Source of the DNA: Plotosus lineatus
Taxonomy: Eukaryota; Chordata; Actinopteri; Siluriformes; Plotosidae
Assembly: GCA_024760905.1 (NCBI GenBank)
Contig: CM045735.1
Coordinates: 8,759,161 to 8,823,160 of the forward strand
DNA: 64,000 nucleotides
Direction of reading: 5' to 3'
Each line of letters begins with the position of its first letter. The first letter of the stretch is position 1. Positions 45,629-57,575 of this stretch are shown piece by piece. Position numbers and translations under genes: made by a program. The notes beneath the pieces are model-generated. The model was not told the DNA's origin, ran no database searches, and was given only the letters and a program-made list of their open reading frames with translations.

Positions 45629-48353
45629 GCACACACAGGACAAGTACAATTCCAAAACTTAGTATTGTACATTTGGTGAAATCTATTAGAATTTGGTGAT
45701 AATATCCTCAGATTTAACGGATATTACAAATATAGTGTGTGTGTGTGTGTTACACAAATGAATAACATTTTGTAATATGGCTTCGGATCCAATCAATCCT
45801 ACTAGGGTCATGTTTAGGCAAGACCCTACCTCAGCCAACACCGGGTGAAGGCAGGATGCATCATGAACAGCTCGCCAGACCATTGCAGGGCCAACACATA
45901 TACAACTACAAGGCTCACTCACTTTTTGCGGTTAATGGGGACTAAGATCCCCCGCGATCACGGATTTCCGCGAAGTAGGATTGACACCCCTGACTGACGT
46001 ATACGTACATGTACGTGTATATAATATCAATAAATACATATTCAACGCTGGGACAGTGGTGGTCTAGTGCAGTGTTTCCCAACCTTTTTGGGCCAAGGCA
46101 CACCTTTTGACATTAGAAAAATCACGAGGCACACCATGGAACAAAAATTATACTGCCCTCTAGCAGAACAGCACTGTTACTACACACTAAGTGAAATTGG
46201 TTAATCTTCCGCGGCACACCTGATGATTTCTCACGGCACACTAATGTGCCGCGGAACAGGGGTTGGGAAACACTGGTCTAGTGGATAGGGCGCAGAATCG
46301 CTGATCCTAAGGTTGGGGGTTCGAGTCCCCACACGGTTGTCACTGTCCCCCCCCAGTGCAGCTAACTGGGTTAGTAGTTTTGTTGGGGGGTTTTGGGTTG
46401 TTGTTTTTTTTTTTTTGCCGTAATTGGCCTTGTTTCATGTTTTTTTCCTTTTTCAATTAATATTTTTGGAAAAACCCGGATCACTGTATTCGCATTCATT
46501 GGCACACCTCGGGGTTAGGTTGGAACAGCCAATCAGCCGCATGTGCATGTATTTGGACTGTCGGAGAAAACCAGGATACTTGAAGGGAGCCCACTCAAGC
46601 AGGACGAGAAGATACAAATCCCAGATAGAATCACCGTTGCCGAGCCCAATACTCAAACCCATGCCCTTCTTGCTGTGAGGCGGACGTGCTAACCAGTACG
46701 CCGCGATTCCTCATAACACATGTGAGTAATATTACCCAACTGTTCAAACAGTAGTCCCGGTCACACAAATACACATGGCTACACTTCAGACTCCTGGGAT
46801 CCCTCGACCCCACTTTTAGAACCGGCGTACCGCCAAGCGTTTCAGCGAACGAAGAAAGTAATAAGGAAGGAACGTACGAGCTGAGGCAGCAGGAGGTAAC
46901 AGCATAACGTGAGGAGGGTGGCAGCACAGGGAGTGAGGAAATAACCCAGAGCTGCACTCTCGTTGTCAGTTTTAGCTGTGATACAAGATAAAAACAAACA
47001 AAGGTAACATGGATTATGAATCCACAATAACGCACTGATTTAATGTGAAAAGTGAAATCATACGGCGAAGTTTGCGCTCACTGATACTCACAGATTATTG
47101 CCATCAACATGGCGGCGGCAGAAAAGACACCGGCCATGGCCTGGCCGCTCATAAACCACGAGCTATATTTTGGAGGAAACTTTCCAACCAGACCAAAGAG
47201 ACTGCCCTGAAGCACCGCCCCAAACGCTAAAACCAAGAAAGTTTACACTGATTACAACGCTCACAACTTTCTATTCATTTATATTCATAAAGCCGTAATG
47301 TGGTCAGACTTACTGTTGATGAACCAAATGGTTGCCATGGTGATGTTGAAGAAAGCATCTTGTTCTATTTGGACTTTCACTAAAATGGCAGTGAGGAGGA
47401 AGAGCAGTAAAATGAAGACCATACTTCCAGCTATCCTCATCTTTTCCGGAATACTTCAAAGCAAAAAAAAAAAAAAAAAAAAAAATGAGATCAAGTCACA
47501 CACTCCAAAGCAGACAGAAACAGTTTGATCCTCCAATCAGATACAGTTTTTATTTTTTTAATAAACTTGAGTGTAATTGTGTAAATATACTGTATACGTA
47601 CTGCTGGTAGAGAAATGAATTCAGAAATGTGAACAGCAGCAAAGGTAGCTGGGAAAGCAGCACACACATGTTGTCGAACATGTACGGATCGGTCCGGCCA
47701 GATTGCGAAACGTTACCCGGCGTCGTTGTGTTGAGACGTTCGTTGAAATACTGTAAAAGACGGCAAATGAGAGCTAAAGGTTTCTGCAAAGAATTAAAAT
47801 GCAACGTTGTGCTGAGATAAAAAAATGTATAATGGAAGTCTCCCGGGTCCTTACAGCGAAGGCAGTGATGAAGAAATTCCACGGAAGAAGCGTTCCCATG
47901 CCCAGGATGAAAAAGATGACGGCCACGAGGCCTCTGTAATAATAATACAAAAAGATTTGAAGAGGCATCGTTTGTACATTTATAGGATTTATTCGACACT
48001 ATGAGAACCAGGATTAAAAGGATAAAGGTCACCCCAACTTTTTGAAAATTTAGATATTTAAATTTGTTTACCCAGATTTCCCCTTTATGACATCAGAAGG
48101 TACTTTCAGAAACAATTTCTGAGTCACGGTTTCAATAGCACATGAAGGCAGATGGACCTTACTCAACGACCCCATCAGTGAAAACTCTGTGGTACTGGAG
48201 CGTGAACCCCGCCCTTCTGATCAGAAACCCAGAACCTCCAGTCTAGTTACTACCACTTACTCAACCGCCCCAAATTCTTAAAAGCAAAACCTGGGTTGGA
48301 TGTACAGTACAGTGTAAGCAAAAGACCCACCTGTTATCTGATGCATGCTGCAT
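42036..48353 (-). CDS. slc29a2: slc29a2-like equilibrative nucleoside transporter (12 coding exons)
   Basis: Plasma-membrane facilitator (ENT family, SLC29) that carries purine and pyrimidine nucleosides down their gradient. Exons in transcript order: 48331-48353 (ATG), 47855-47933, 47602-47750, 47314-47453, 47092-47226, 46878-46975, 45472-45558, 45214-45408, 44567-44675, 44375-44460, 42979-43178, 42036-42147 (TAG 42036-42038); 1413 bases, 470 residues, all phases closed. First helix GMGTLLPWNFFITAF with the conserved PWN; extracellular loop with two N-x-S/T sites (NTTT, NVS); LQGSLFG and SGQAMAGVFSA; the long cytoplasmic loop about residues 209-302; FNVMDWIGRS with the conserved Asp355 and Arg359; end ETAGALMTFFLALGLSLGG as in ENT2. 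The close ENT1 is the alternative; the 11q13-type neighbours favour ENT2. Confidence 0.92.
42225..42300 (+). repeat. Tc1-like terminal sequence in slc29a2 intron
   Basis: CATATGGCCAAAAGTTTGTG followed by GACACCTGGCCATGACACCC is the familiar end of fish Tc1-like elements. The matching inverted end is not found within the intron, so this is a truncated copy. Confidence 0.55.
43569..44292. mobile_element. TA-flanked miniature transposon (family CAGTGGTACCTC)
   Basis: Same family as 10510-11255: right end TGAGGTACCACTG with TA, worn left end TCATACCTCACC. Interior has one CCAATGGGAG segment (44133) and a related CCGATGGGAGG (44098). Lies in a slc29a2 intron. Confidence 0.75.
45214..45558 (-). 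CDS. slc29a2: slc29a2 exons for the large cytoplasmic loop
   Basis: Exon 45472-45558 (29 codons, KFAGLYLRDGAEKELKQN...) and exon 45214-45408 (65 codons, ending KLPVFAVFKK) are both phase 0 and separated by an intron of only 63 bases (GTATGT to TTTCAG). The loop has charged, poorly conserved sequence; the flanking LPQL|KFA and VFAVFKK|IW joins match ENT proteins. The inner start at 45408 is chosen by frame; an acceptor at about 45384 would break it. Confidence 0.78.
46051..46375 (+). repeat. SINE (type 1) split by a hAT element
   Basis: GGACAGTGGTGGTCTAGTG (46051-46069) continues at 46276 as GTCTAGTGGATAGGGCGCAG and GGTTCGAGTCCCCAC. The intact order is seen at 56727 (GGCAGTGGTGGTCTAGTGGT). 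Confidence 0.88.
46070..46275. mobile_element. Non-autonomous hAT element, 206 bases, TSD GTCTAGTG
   Basis: CAGTGTTTCCCAACC and GGTTGGGAAACACTG are perfect 15-base inverted ends. GTCTAGTG is repeated exactly at 46062-46069 and 46276-46283. Inside, two GGCACAC-type motifs face each other. Confidence 0.95.
46480..46705 (-). repeat. SINE (type 2), minus strand
   Basis: TTGGAACAGCCAATCAGCCG, TTTGGACTGTCGGAGAAAAC, CAAACCCATGCCCTTCTTGC and GCTAACCAGTACGCCGCG show the inverted body and head. Confidence 0.75.
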
Positions 48354-49167
48354 TTTTATACACCACTTCCACCTAAAAACGGAGAGAAAAGAATCCTGCA
48401 ACAACAACAACAACAAAATACCTCATTAATAATCTAATAAATTCAAAATGATGAACCTGTTTATAACCAAATGCTCATTTTCCATACAAAATGTCTCAGG
48501 GGAGACCAACGCAAGTGAGGAGAGAGCGTGCAAATTCCACCCATCACTGGGAAACCCCCCTCCCCATCACGGAGATCCGGACTTGAACCTATTGATCTTG
48601 ACATGAGGTAGTCACGCTAACCACTACCCTAACCACACCACCATGACGACAGCTGCAAAACCTCTATATACCTTATATATCTACCCTATTCATAATTAGA
48701 TTATTGAATTAAGAGAATATTGTGCAAAGTGCGGCTGGCATCGTGGTTAGCATGTGAGATCCTGTGCCCTGTGCTTGTGTGTGTTTCCTCCGAAGCCATT
48801 CAAATTAGGCGAACTGACTACCAGATTGCCCCAGTTGGATTAAATAGTGTTGGCAAATTGTAAAGTGTCTCCAGCAGTTCGTCTTTCTCTTTACCTCTCA
48901 AAATTTAAAAAAGTTTAATCTCCCACCAAACAACACAAACTCCTCCATCCAGTTCTTTCTCTTTCCACACCCTTCCTCCTACAATACAGTCTATTAAAAC
49001 TAACCACCACTATCACTCTCGTAATAATCAGAATCATAAAAGAAATTTAATAAAGAAATGTGTGTATTTAAATTGTGCTTTAGATGTTTTTAAACACACA
49101 CTTATATATATATATACACACACACATACATACACACAAACATATACATACATACATATACACACAC

Positions 49168-49255
<88 letters not shown>

Positions 49256-49700
49256 ATTACACTGTAGACAGCTCAGCTCAATTCCATTTGAATAATAAAC
49301 TCAAAAGTTATATTTTTTCAGTTTTACCATGTTCTAAAAAAAACTGAAAAAAAAAAAAAACCAATGACTTGATATAATAAACTTATTATATAATAAATAC
49401 TGTATGACTTGATGAATAAACCATAAGTTTAATTCGGATCACCTGTAAGAACAAGTAGATTCCACTAAAAGATTATCTTTAACTCAACACATTAAACAAA
49501 TTGTGTCAAAAATAAGTAAACCTGTAAACACACCGTAAACAAGTCACGTGGACAACAGTCAACGTAAGCAATGGGACAGAATATGGGAAATGCTGTGTAT
49601 AGTATCTTACCTTGTGGAAGTCACTACAGTACAGTAATTCTAATTCAGTATGAATGAAACATGTGTGGAGCACATGTCGGCTGATACTTCCGGGTCATGT
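48354..49700 (-). promoter_or_regulatory. slc29a2: slc29a2 5' UTR, intron and candidate first exon
   Basis: The first coding exon begins at 48372 behind GTTTTTAG. Further up, a donor AAG|GTAAGATAC at 49611/49610 follows a stretch holding an ETS core (CCGGAAGT on the minus strand, 49683-49690) and the E-box palindrome GGTCATGTGACC (49692-49703). That is a plausible CpG-poor promoter with a non-coding exon of about 80 bases. Between them lie SINE pieces (48490-48650, 48728-48870) and a long TA/CA microsatellite (49104-49253). Confidence 0.4.
49104..49253 (+). repeat. Compound (TA)n/(CA)n microsatellite
   Basis: Alternating TATA and CACA blocks of about 150 bases. It produces spurious open frames of Tyr-Ile and His-Thr on both strands. 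Confidence 0.9.
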
Positions 49701-50019
49701 GACCACATTACCTTGAAGGCCAATCATATGCGCTTTATGTCTTAACTTTGCTCATTACTTTTTTCCCTTGATAACTGTATTTTGTAGACAAATAAATATA
49801 TAAAATAAAACATATATATATATACACACACACATATATATATATATAAATAAACATACATACAAGGGTGCCACAGACTATAATGGCAAAAAAAAAAAAA
49901 AGTATAAATATTTTTCAGGTCCCACCCCTAGCTTTGTTACTTTTATGAAGCATAGTAATGTTGAAATATATGCATATTTACTGGTAGCCCAATTGGCTGG
50001 AATGTTTTCAGAGTCTTCT

Positions 50020-50270
50020 TTTCCTTTTGGCGTTTCCCCTTTTTCTCAGGGGTTGCCGCAGTCAATCATCTGATCCGCGTGTTTGATTTGGCATAGGTTT
50101 TTACGTTGGATGCCCTTCCTGACATAACCCTTTAGCAAGAGGCAGAAACACGCTGACGGCTATGCAGCCTTCACTGCACCGAGGTGGGGGGGGGGGACTC
50201 GAACCCCCAACCTTAGGATCTGTGAACCAGCGAGCGCCAATTACAACCAGGCCACCACTGCCACACAGAA
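50020..50270 (-). repeat. SINE (type 1) with LINE-type tail B
   Basis: Starts with CTTCTTTTCCTTTTGGCG and CAGGGGTTGCCGCAGTCAAT, then GGATGCCCTTCCTGACATAA, CGCTGACGGCTATGCAGC and CGAACCCCCAACCTTAGGAT, ending in the inverted head near 50265. The central GAACCATTGC block is missing, so the copy is internally deleted. Confidence 0.8.
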
Positions 50271-50699
50271 TATTTTCAGAGTAACTACATGTATTTAGCG
50301 GTCGGTCATTGCCTGCGTGTTACCACTGTATTATATATTGAAATATAATCTTATTTAATCAAACCATTTCTTTATATCACAGAACTGACTGTGTGCTTTT
50401 TTTTATTGAAGTCAATATTCTTGCTTAGAACAACTTCTCATCCTCGACGTATTGTATGGTTGAAGACAACACGTCCACAATGAGAAGTTGTCTGATTTTG
50501 TATCACAACACACCAAACAGCTTTTTACAGCCTTGAACATATTACAACAATTCCTCATGAATAGCCGAGATACATGGAGCAGTGACAATGACTACATTGG
50601 TGGACAGCGGAAAGTGAGACGTCTGAAAATCGTCAATGATGCGGCTGAGCGAGGGATGACCATTGATTCAGGCGTTCAATGGAGTCCTGACTAATTTAA

Positions 50700-51005
50700 C
50701 TTATTTAAAGGCATTTAACTTATGTCTTAATATCTCCATCTCTCCATCTTTCTCTTCATTCCTGTTAGAAATTTTCCCGTGTTGTTTCTTGAGGGGTTAT
50801 TTATTGCACCTCATATCGTTTGCTTGTGCAAAAAACCGCTACACCACAGCGCGACAAGGAATGCGCCATTGCCAACTACTGGAGTGGAGGTGCAATTACA
50901 CTTAATTCTCAGACACTATTGCGGAAAAGCATGTTCCCTGGGGTTATACGTGCTCCCCCGCCCACCCCGGTATCACACCATGCCCCAATATTTGAGAAGC
51001 ACTGT
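50700..51005 (-). repeat. hAT-like element copy, minus strand, partial
   Basis: Matches 39055-39400 in reverse: TTCTTGAGGGGTTATTTATT, GAGGTGCAATTACACTTAAT, GAAAAGCATGTTCCCTGGGG, then the end ATATTTGAGAAGCACTG. Confidence 0.75.
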
Positions 51006-52516
51006 CACTGTCAGAACTCAAACATTACGTCACTGTGCAACCACAGATCCATTTCTGGATGAATAAGGGTGGGCGATTTTTAACATTTTGGTTCACTTGG
51101 GGAATTGCTGGCCCTGGTAGAGGTTTACGCTCCCTGGGTGCCTTCATTAAACAATTATTTCTCCTCAAAATTCGATGGGATAAATAGAGTTTTTAATCTT
51201 TAAAAATATATTGAAAAAATAATTTAACAGTAATGAGAGCTGTAGATGTACCTGAGGTGTAATTTCAATCAGAACTAAAAAAAAAAAAAATAATTCCAAA
51301 CTCAGTTAAAATGCCCCACATTTAAAACCTGTTCCTGTGCACTTGTAGAGTGTAGTAATACGGAGCTTATGTAATTTAACAGGTACCAAAGAGTTTTTTT
51401 TTTAAACTGCTATAAATACAGTGGTTGTGTAACTGCATTACATAAAATATAAAATGGATGGCATTCATTGTGATCGGGCCTCGCATAACTGTACAAATCT
51501 CATAACACATTTTAATGCATGGATTACTACTATTCGCCTGGCGCCGGTTATATTTTATAAGAGTAAATAATAATATTTAATAACATAATCATCTTTAATA
51601 AAAACATTTTCACGGCTTTGTTAAGCTATGTACTTGACAACACGATCACCTGCTTTGATCATTTCTCAATCGGTTCACTTCTGATATCCCATGATGCACC
51701 ATGCTACCTCATTCATTGAGCACGATGCTACCTCATTGAAAAGCACGCCGCTTTGTTTTTTCGTGCCACGATTTGCCTGTGCTCCCGTGTAGATTTAGAT
51801 CGTGACGGGTCGTACACACACGGGTAAAATATAGTCCAAACTGATGTGAGTCGTACCGACAAGCATGGCGCCGAAGCGAAGTAGATCTAAAAAAACCAAC
51901 ATTAAATACGTTGTGGAAGCGACTCAAGACCGATGATTGCACTGTTTCGGAAACATCCGTATCTCATGAAATAGGTAAAAATGTTTTATGTCACGTCCGA
52001 ACACAAAGTATTTCTTGATTGAACTGAGCGATAATAGATAATAGTGAAAATTAGCCTAATCTAATTCTAATAGCCTAATCTTATTAATCCTAAAATGATA
52101 TTAGATAAACAGTTTTGACAGATCAGAGTAGCAGTTTGATTCACAAATGTTCTATATTAGTAAGGTATGTTAGATTTTTTCAAATAAGAAGTTTTATGTA
52201 CTTTCCTTTAAGTTGTAAGTCTACTGTTCTTGTAACAAATACTATTTTTTATAATACAAACTTTTAGTTTTATTTGCTTCTAACTTGTCTGATTTTCTCA
52301 TAAATATGGGCCCAGAATGCACCACAGAGCACATGAATTTGAAATTTTTTTTCTGGGGGTGGTCCCCCCAGACCCCCTGCGGGAGGGGACACCCCCCATC
52401 CCCATGCTTGCCTCAAACAATTTCCACCCCCTACTTATCAACATTCCCCTTCTACTCTAAAACTTAACCTGTTTATGTACACACACACACACACACATAC
52501 ACACACTTGTCTTAAG

Positions 52517-55500
52517 CCGGTGATTCTCAAATAGTGGGGCGCGGTGTGATGCTGAGGGGAGGGGGTGCACGTATGACCCTGGGGAACATGCTTTTTTTTT
52601 TTAGAATACTGTACTGTACAGGGTTAAGTGTAATTGCACATCCAGTCCAGTAAGCGGTAGTGGCGCTGTCATTTCTGCGCTATATACTAGTACTGTACAG
52701 TTAACAACGACCGCCATCAGTGCTGTCAATCAACAGGGTGCTGATGGAAATTGGACTACTGTTGGTCGAAGAAGGAGAGGTGGGAGGCGTGTCCGTAGGC
52801 AGAGAGAGAAGAGGAAAGGCATGAGTCTAGGACTGAGAGTGGGGACTTTGAATGTTGGAACTATGCACAGAAAAGGTAGAGAGCTGGTTGACATGATGCA
52901 GAGGAGGAAGGTGGACATACTGTGTGTTCAGGAGACCAGGTAGAAAGGTAGCAAAGCTAAAAGCTTAGGAGCAGGGTTTAAGCTATTTTATCACGGTGTG
53001 GATGGGAAGAGAAATGGAGTCGGAGTCATCTTGAAGGAGGAGTTTGTCAGGAATGTTCTAAAAGTGAAAAGAGTGTCAGACAGAGTGATGAGTCTCAAGT
53101 TAGAAATTGAAGGTGTAATGCTCAATGTTGTTAGTGCTTATGCCCCACAGGCAGGATGTGAGCTAGAAGAGAAGGAGAGATTCTGGAGTGACTTAGATGA
53201 AGTGATGCAGAGTACCCCCAGAGGTGAAAGAGTGGTCATTGGTGCAGACTTCAATGGACATGTTGGTGCAGGCAACAGAGGGGACGAGGAAGTGATGGGC
53301 AGGTTTGGTATCCAGGACAGGAACGCAGAAGGACAGATGTTGATAGATTTTGCAAAAAGGATGGAAATGGCTGTGGTGAATACTTTGAGAAGAAACAGGA
53401 GCATAGGGTGACTTATAAAAGCGGAGGTAGGAGCACACAGGTAGACTACATCTTGTGTAGGCGATGTAATTTGAAGGAAGTCAATGACTGCAAAGTCATC
53501 GTGGGTGAGAGTGTTGCCAAACAGCATAGGATGGTGGTGTGCAGGATGACTCTGATGGTGAGAAAGGTGAAAAAGGCAAAGGCAGAGCAGAAGACAAAGT
53601 GGTGGAAGCTGAGAAAGGAAGAGTGTCGTGTTGTCTTCAAGGAGGAGTTGAAACAGGCTTTGGGTGGCCAGGAAGTGCTTCCAAATGACTGGACATCCAC
53701 AGCAAATGTGATCAGGGACACAGGTAGGAGAGTACTTGGTGTGTCCTCTGGAAGGAAAGTAGATAAGGAGACTTGGTGGTGGAATGAGGAAGTGCAGGAG
53801 TGTGTACAAAGGAAGAGGTTAGCCAAAAAGAAGTGGGACATTGAGAGGACCGAAGAGAGTAAACAGGAGTACAGGGAGACACAGCGTAAGGCGAAAGTAG
53901 CAGTGGCTAAGGCCAAACAGAGGGCGTATGATGACTTGTATGATAGGTTGGATAGTAAAGAGGGAGAAAATGATCTATACAGGTTGGCACAGCAGAGAAA
54001 TAGAGATGGGAAGGACGTGCAGCAAGTTAGATTGATAAAGGACAGAGAGTGAACTGTATTGACTAATGACAGAAGTGTGCTGGGAAGATGGAAAGAGTAC
54101 TTTGAAGAGCTGATGAATGAGGAAAATGAGAGAAAAAAAGAGTAGAAGAGGTAACCATTGAGGATCAGGATGTAGCAAAGATCAGTAAGGGTGAAGTGAG
54201 AAGGGCATTGAAGAGGATGAAGAATGGAAAGGCAGTTGGTCCTGATGATATACCTGTGGAGGTATGGAAGTGTCTAGGAGAGGTAGCAGTAGATTTTCTG
54301 ACAAGAACATTCAACAAGGTACTAGAGAGTGAGCAGATGCCGGAGGAGTGGAGGAGAAGTGTGCTGGTGCCCATTTTTAAGAACAAGGGAGACGTGCAGA
54401 GTTGCAGCAACTACAGAGGGATAAAGTTGATGAGCCATACGATGAAGTTATGGGAAAGAATAGTGGAAGCTAGACTAAGGGCAGAGGTCAGCATTTGTGA
54501 ACAACAGTTTGGTTTCATGCCAAGAAAGAGCACCACAGATGCAATGTTTGCCTTGAGGATGTTAATAGAGAAGTACAGAGAAGGTCAGAGGGAGCTACAT
54601 TGTGCCTTTGTGGATTTAGAAAAAGCATATGACAGGGTGCCAAGAGAAGAACTGTGGTATTGCATGAGGAAGTCTGGAGTGGCAGAGAAGTATGTTAGAG
54701 TGGTGCAGGACATGTATGAGAGATGTAAGACAGTGGTGAGGTGTGCTGTCGGTGTGACCGGCAATTCAAGGTGGAGGTGGGACTGCATCAAGGGTCAGCT
54801 CTGAGCCCCTTCTTGTTTGCTATGGTGATGGACAGGCTGACAGACGAGGTGAGACAAGAATCTCCATGGACTATGATGTTTGCAGATGACATCGTGATCT
54901 GTAGTGAGAGCAGAGAACAAGTGCAGGAAAATCTAGAGAGGTGGAGGTATGCCCTGGAAAGGAGAGGAATGAAGGTTAGCCTCAGAAAATCAGAATACAT
55001 GTGTGTGAATGAGAAGGACCCAGGAGGAACGGTGATGTTACAGGAAGCAGAGATAACGAAGGTGGAGGATTTTAAGTACTTAGGCTCAACAATCCAGAGC
55101 AATGGAGAGTGTGGAAAAGAGGTGAAGAAGCGTGTGCAGGCAGGCTGGAATGGTTGGAGAAAAGTATCCGGTGTGATGTGCGATAGGAGAGTGTCAGCAA
55201 GAATGAAGGGAAAAGTGTACAAGACGGTGTTGAGGCCAGCGATGTTGTATGGCTTAGAAACAGTGGCGCTGAGGAAAAGGCAGGAGGCAGAGCTGGAGGT
55301 AGCGGAGATGAAAATGTTGAGGTTCTCCCTGGGAGTAACGAGGATGGATAGGATCAGAAATGAGTAGATCAGAGGGACAGTCCACGTAAGATGTTTTGGA
55401 GACAAAGTCAGAGAGGCTAGATTGAGATGGTTTGGACATGTACAGAGGAGGGATAGTGAGTATATTGGCAGTAGGATGCTGAGGTTGGAACTACCAGGCA

Positions 55501-56062
55501 GAAGGCCTCGAGGAAGACCAAAGAAGAGATTTTTGGATGTGGTGAAGGAAGACATGAAGGTCGTTGGAGTCAGAAAAGAAGATGCGGAGGACAGGGTGAG
55601 GTGGAGGCGGATGATTTGCTGTGGCGACCCCTGAAGGGAGCAGCCGAAAGTAAAAGAAGAAGAAGAAGAAGAAGAAGATCACCATCTTTACTGGGAATAG
55701 TGCTGATCGTAAACAAGCCCCTCAAAGAACACAATGGAAAAGTTTCTCACAAAAACCAAGAGAACGGTGGAGACAGACGGAGACATTAAGACGTAAATTA
55801 GGATTTTTTTTACATTTTATTTCAGGCACATTGGTGCACTTTAAATCGTTTCGATTACAGATTAAAAACAACGTTCATGAAGTGTTTCCTTTGTTGTAAG
55901 TTGAACTACTGTATATTTCTTTCCTTTTGTTTTTAAAGTTAATAAAGATGCAAAGTTATGCAGAGGTGTAGTAATAATAATAATAATAATAATAATATAT
56001 AAAAATATATATTTATAATCTCTCGCGGGGTGGTGGGGGTCGTCACAGAATAATTGGGAATG
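52517..56062. mobile_element. hAT-like element copy hosting a LINE insertion
   Basis: Left arm 52517-52710 starts CGGTGATTCTCAAATAGTGG and matches 39055-39180. The right arm 55679-56062 carries AAGAACACAATGGAAAAGTT, GGCACATTGGTGCACTTTAA and GTCACAGAATAATTGGGAA, matching 39235-39435 and 40352-40505. The arms are separated by the LINE. No clear target duplication for this copy. Confidence 0.75.
52700..55678 (+). pseudogene. RTE-like non-LTR retrotransposon, nearly complete, inactivated
   Basis: Copy-and-paste element with an APE-type endonuclease followed by reverse transcriptase. Endonuclease 52830-53500: RVGTLNVGTM, CVQET-like start, LNVVSAYAPQAG, VVIGADFNGHVG, QVDYILCRR. RT 54180-55100: [64 protein letters not shown] and the FADD catalytic box at 54879-54890. 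The end region has GDKVREARLRWFGHVQR. Breaks seen: frame changes near 53380, 54133 (A run) and 54760, and stops TGA 54050-54052 and TAG 55365-55367. Ends GCGACCCCTGAAGGGAGCAG, AAAG and (AAG)n. Such endonuclease parts are often mislabelled as craniofacial development protein 2. Clade assignment is by recall, not search. Confidence 0.9.
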
Positions 56063-56726
56063 AATATAAACTATAATAACTATGAAAAGACAGGAGACAG
56101 GAAGTCTAACTGGACATACTTGTAGGATTTATTTATTCCTGTTCGTAAAGTTATTTAATCGTAAAGCACGCAAATGAAAACAAAGCGCGCCAAAATTCAT
56201 GCGCGCCAAATCAATTCCATTATTCTACTGTTCAGCATCAAGTACAGGAAGACATCAAGTATGATGTCATTATTATTATTATTATCATTATTATTATAAC
56301 ATTTTTATTATTATTATTGATTCTCTCCACTTGCCATTTTCATTTAATTCAACAAATGCTATAAATATTATATACAATATTGCTGTTGTTAGAAATAAAC
56401 CAATTAACATGATCTACACTGTTATTTTACTGTAAATAATCACTTATGGTATAAATAATACTCACGTTTACAAGGTAGACTGTGTGTGTGTGTGTGTGAG
56501 AGAGTGTTGAAGCGCGCTCTGTTTAAAATAACCTTTAGTCTCTGCTGACAACACGTAGATTTGTGGTACTAGACTGACGGCCCCCCAAGTATCCAACATG
56601 AGGTGATGCCATATTGGAAAGTTTGATGGCGCTGGTACAGTACTAGCAGATTATTTCACCTGAGAGCTATTTTTCCCCTTACTTCGTGCTTCAATTCATG
56701 CTGCCTCAGTGCATCGCTTTATATGG

Positions 56727-57060
56727 GGCAGTGGTGGTCTAGTGGTATAGGGCGCTGGATCGCTGATCCAAAGGTTGGGGGTTCGAGTCCCACTCTCCAC
56801 AGGTTTGTCACTGTCCACCCCAGTGCGGCTAACTGGGTTATCAAAGGCGGGCCATGTCTCTCACTATCTATGGCATGTAAAAGAACCATTGCTGACTTTC
56901 GTAAAGAGTAGGCTGCAAAGCCGTCAGCGTGTTTCCGCCCTGCGATGGCCTGGCGAGCTGTCCAGGGTGTACTCTGCCCTCGCCCGAAGTTGGCTGGGAT
57001 GGGCACCAGCCTCCCCGCGACCCAAGTTAGGATTAAGCGGGTACAGAAAATGAACTGAAC
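56727..57060 (+). repeat. SINE (type 1) with tail A, best copy
   Basis: Head GGGCAGTGGTGGTCTAGTGG, B box GGTTCGAGTCC at about 56783, TAACTGGGTTATCAAAGGCG, GAACCATTGCTGACTTTCG, CCTGGCGAGCTGTCCAGG, then the tail GTTAGGATTAAGCGG and AGAAAATGAACTGAACTGA. Followed by (TA)n. Confidence 0.9.
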
Positions 57061-57339
57061 TGATATATATATATATATATATACTGTATGGTAGGCCTCC
57101 ATCAGTCCTGAAAGACTATGGCTGCGCTCTGGCTGGTTTCACTCTCCAGTGCGTAGAGCCTGGGTAGGGAGTAATGGAGATTGAGAATGGAGAATGGCTG
57201 TTACCAAAGCAGCAAGTCCCCCCCTCTCTCGGCACCACCGGAAGGAAGGATCCAATGGAAGGGCAAGTGCCAATACGACTGGGTTCCAGTGCCGCTGCAG
57301 GAGTTGCCAGAACGTTACTGTGAATGAACTGCCTCAGAG

Positions 57340-57575
57340 TACTCCGACTCCGAATTAGAAACACGCTGACGGCTTTGCAGCTACTCTTGTCGAAAGTCAG
57401 CAATGGTTCTTTTACATCTCTGTCACCATAGACAGTGAGAGACATGGCCGGCCTTTGATAACCCGGTTAGCTCCACTTGGAGGATAGTGACAACCCTGTA
57501 GAGAGTGGGACTCGAACCACCAACCTTAGGATCAGCGATCCAGCGCCTTATCCCACTAGACCACCACTGACCCAT
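57340..57575 (-). repeat. SINE (type 1), minus strand, head part
   Basis: CACGCTGACGGCTTTGCAGC through GTGAGAGACATGGCCGGCC to GGACTCGAACCACCAACC and CCACTAGACCACCACTG. It faces the copy at 56727-57060, making a second inverted pair with about 280 bases between. Confidence 0.85.

Larger units (their letters stand above)
49700..52510. other. Gene-free flank upstream of slc29a2
   Basis: Apart from the SINE at 50020-50270 and the element copy at 50700-51005 nothing is recognised. About 51060-52460 is AT-rich with no frame or motif that can be supported. Confidence 0.45.

Noticed and set aside
52998..53411. Host gene resembling craniofacial development protein 2
   Set aside because: It is the endonuclease domain of the LINE and continues into reverse transcriptase with FADD.
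55491..55685. Minus-strand poly-Phe frame
   Set aside because: Antisense of the (AAG)n LINE tail.
56727..56800. tRNA gene
   Set aside because: A and B boxes are present, but no cloverleaf with matching acceptor stem, and the unit recurs with a long shared body: it is a SINE head.
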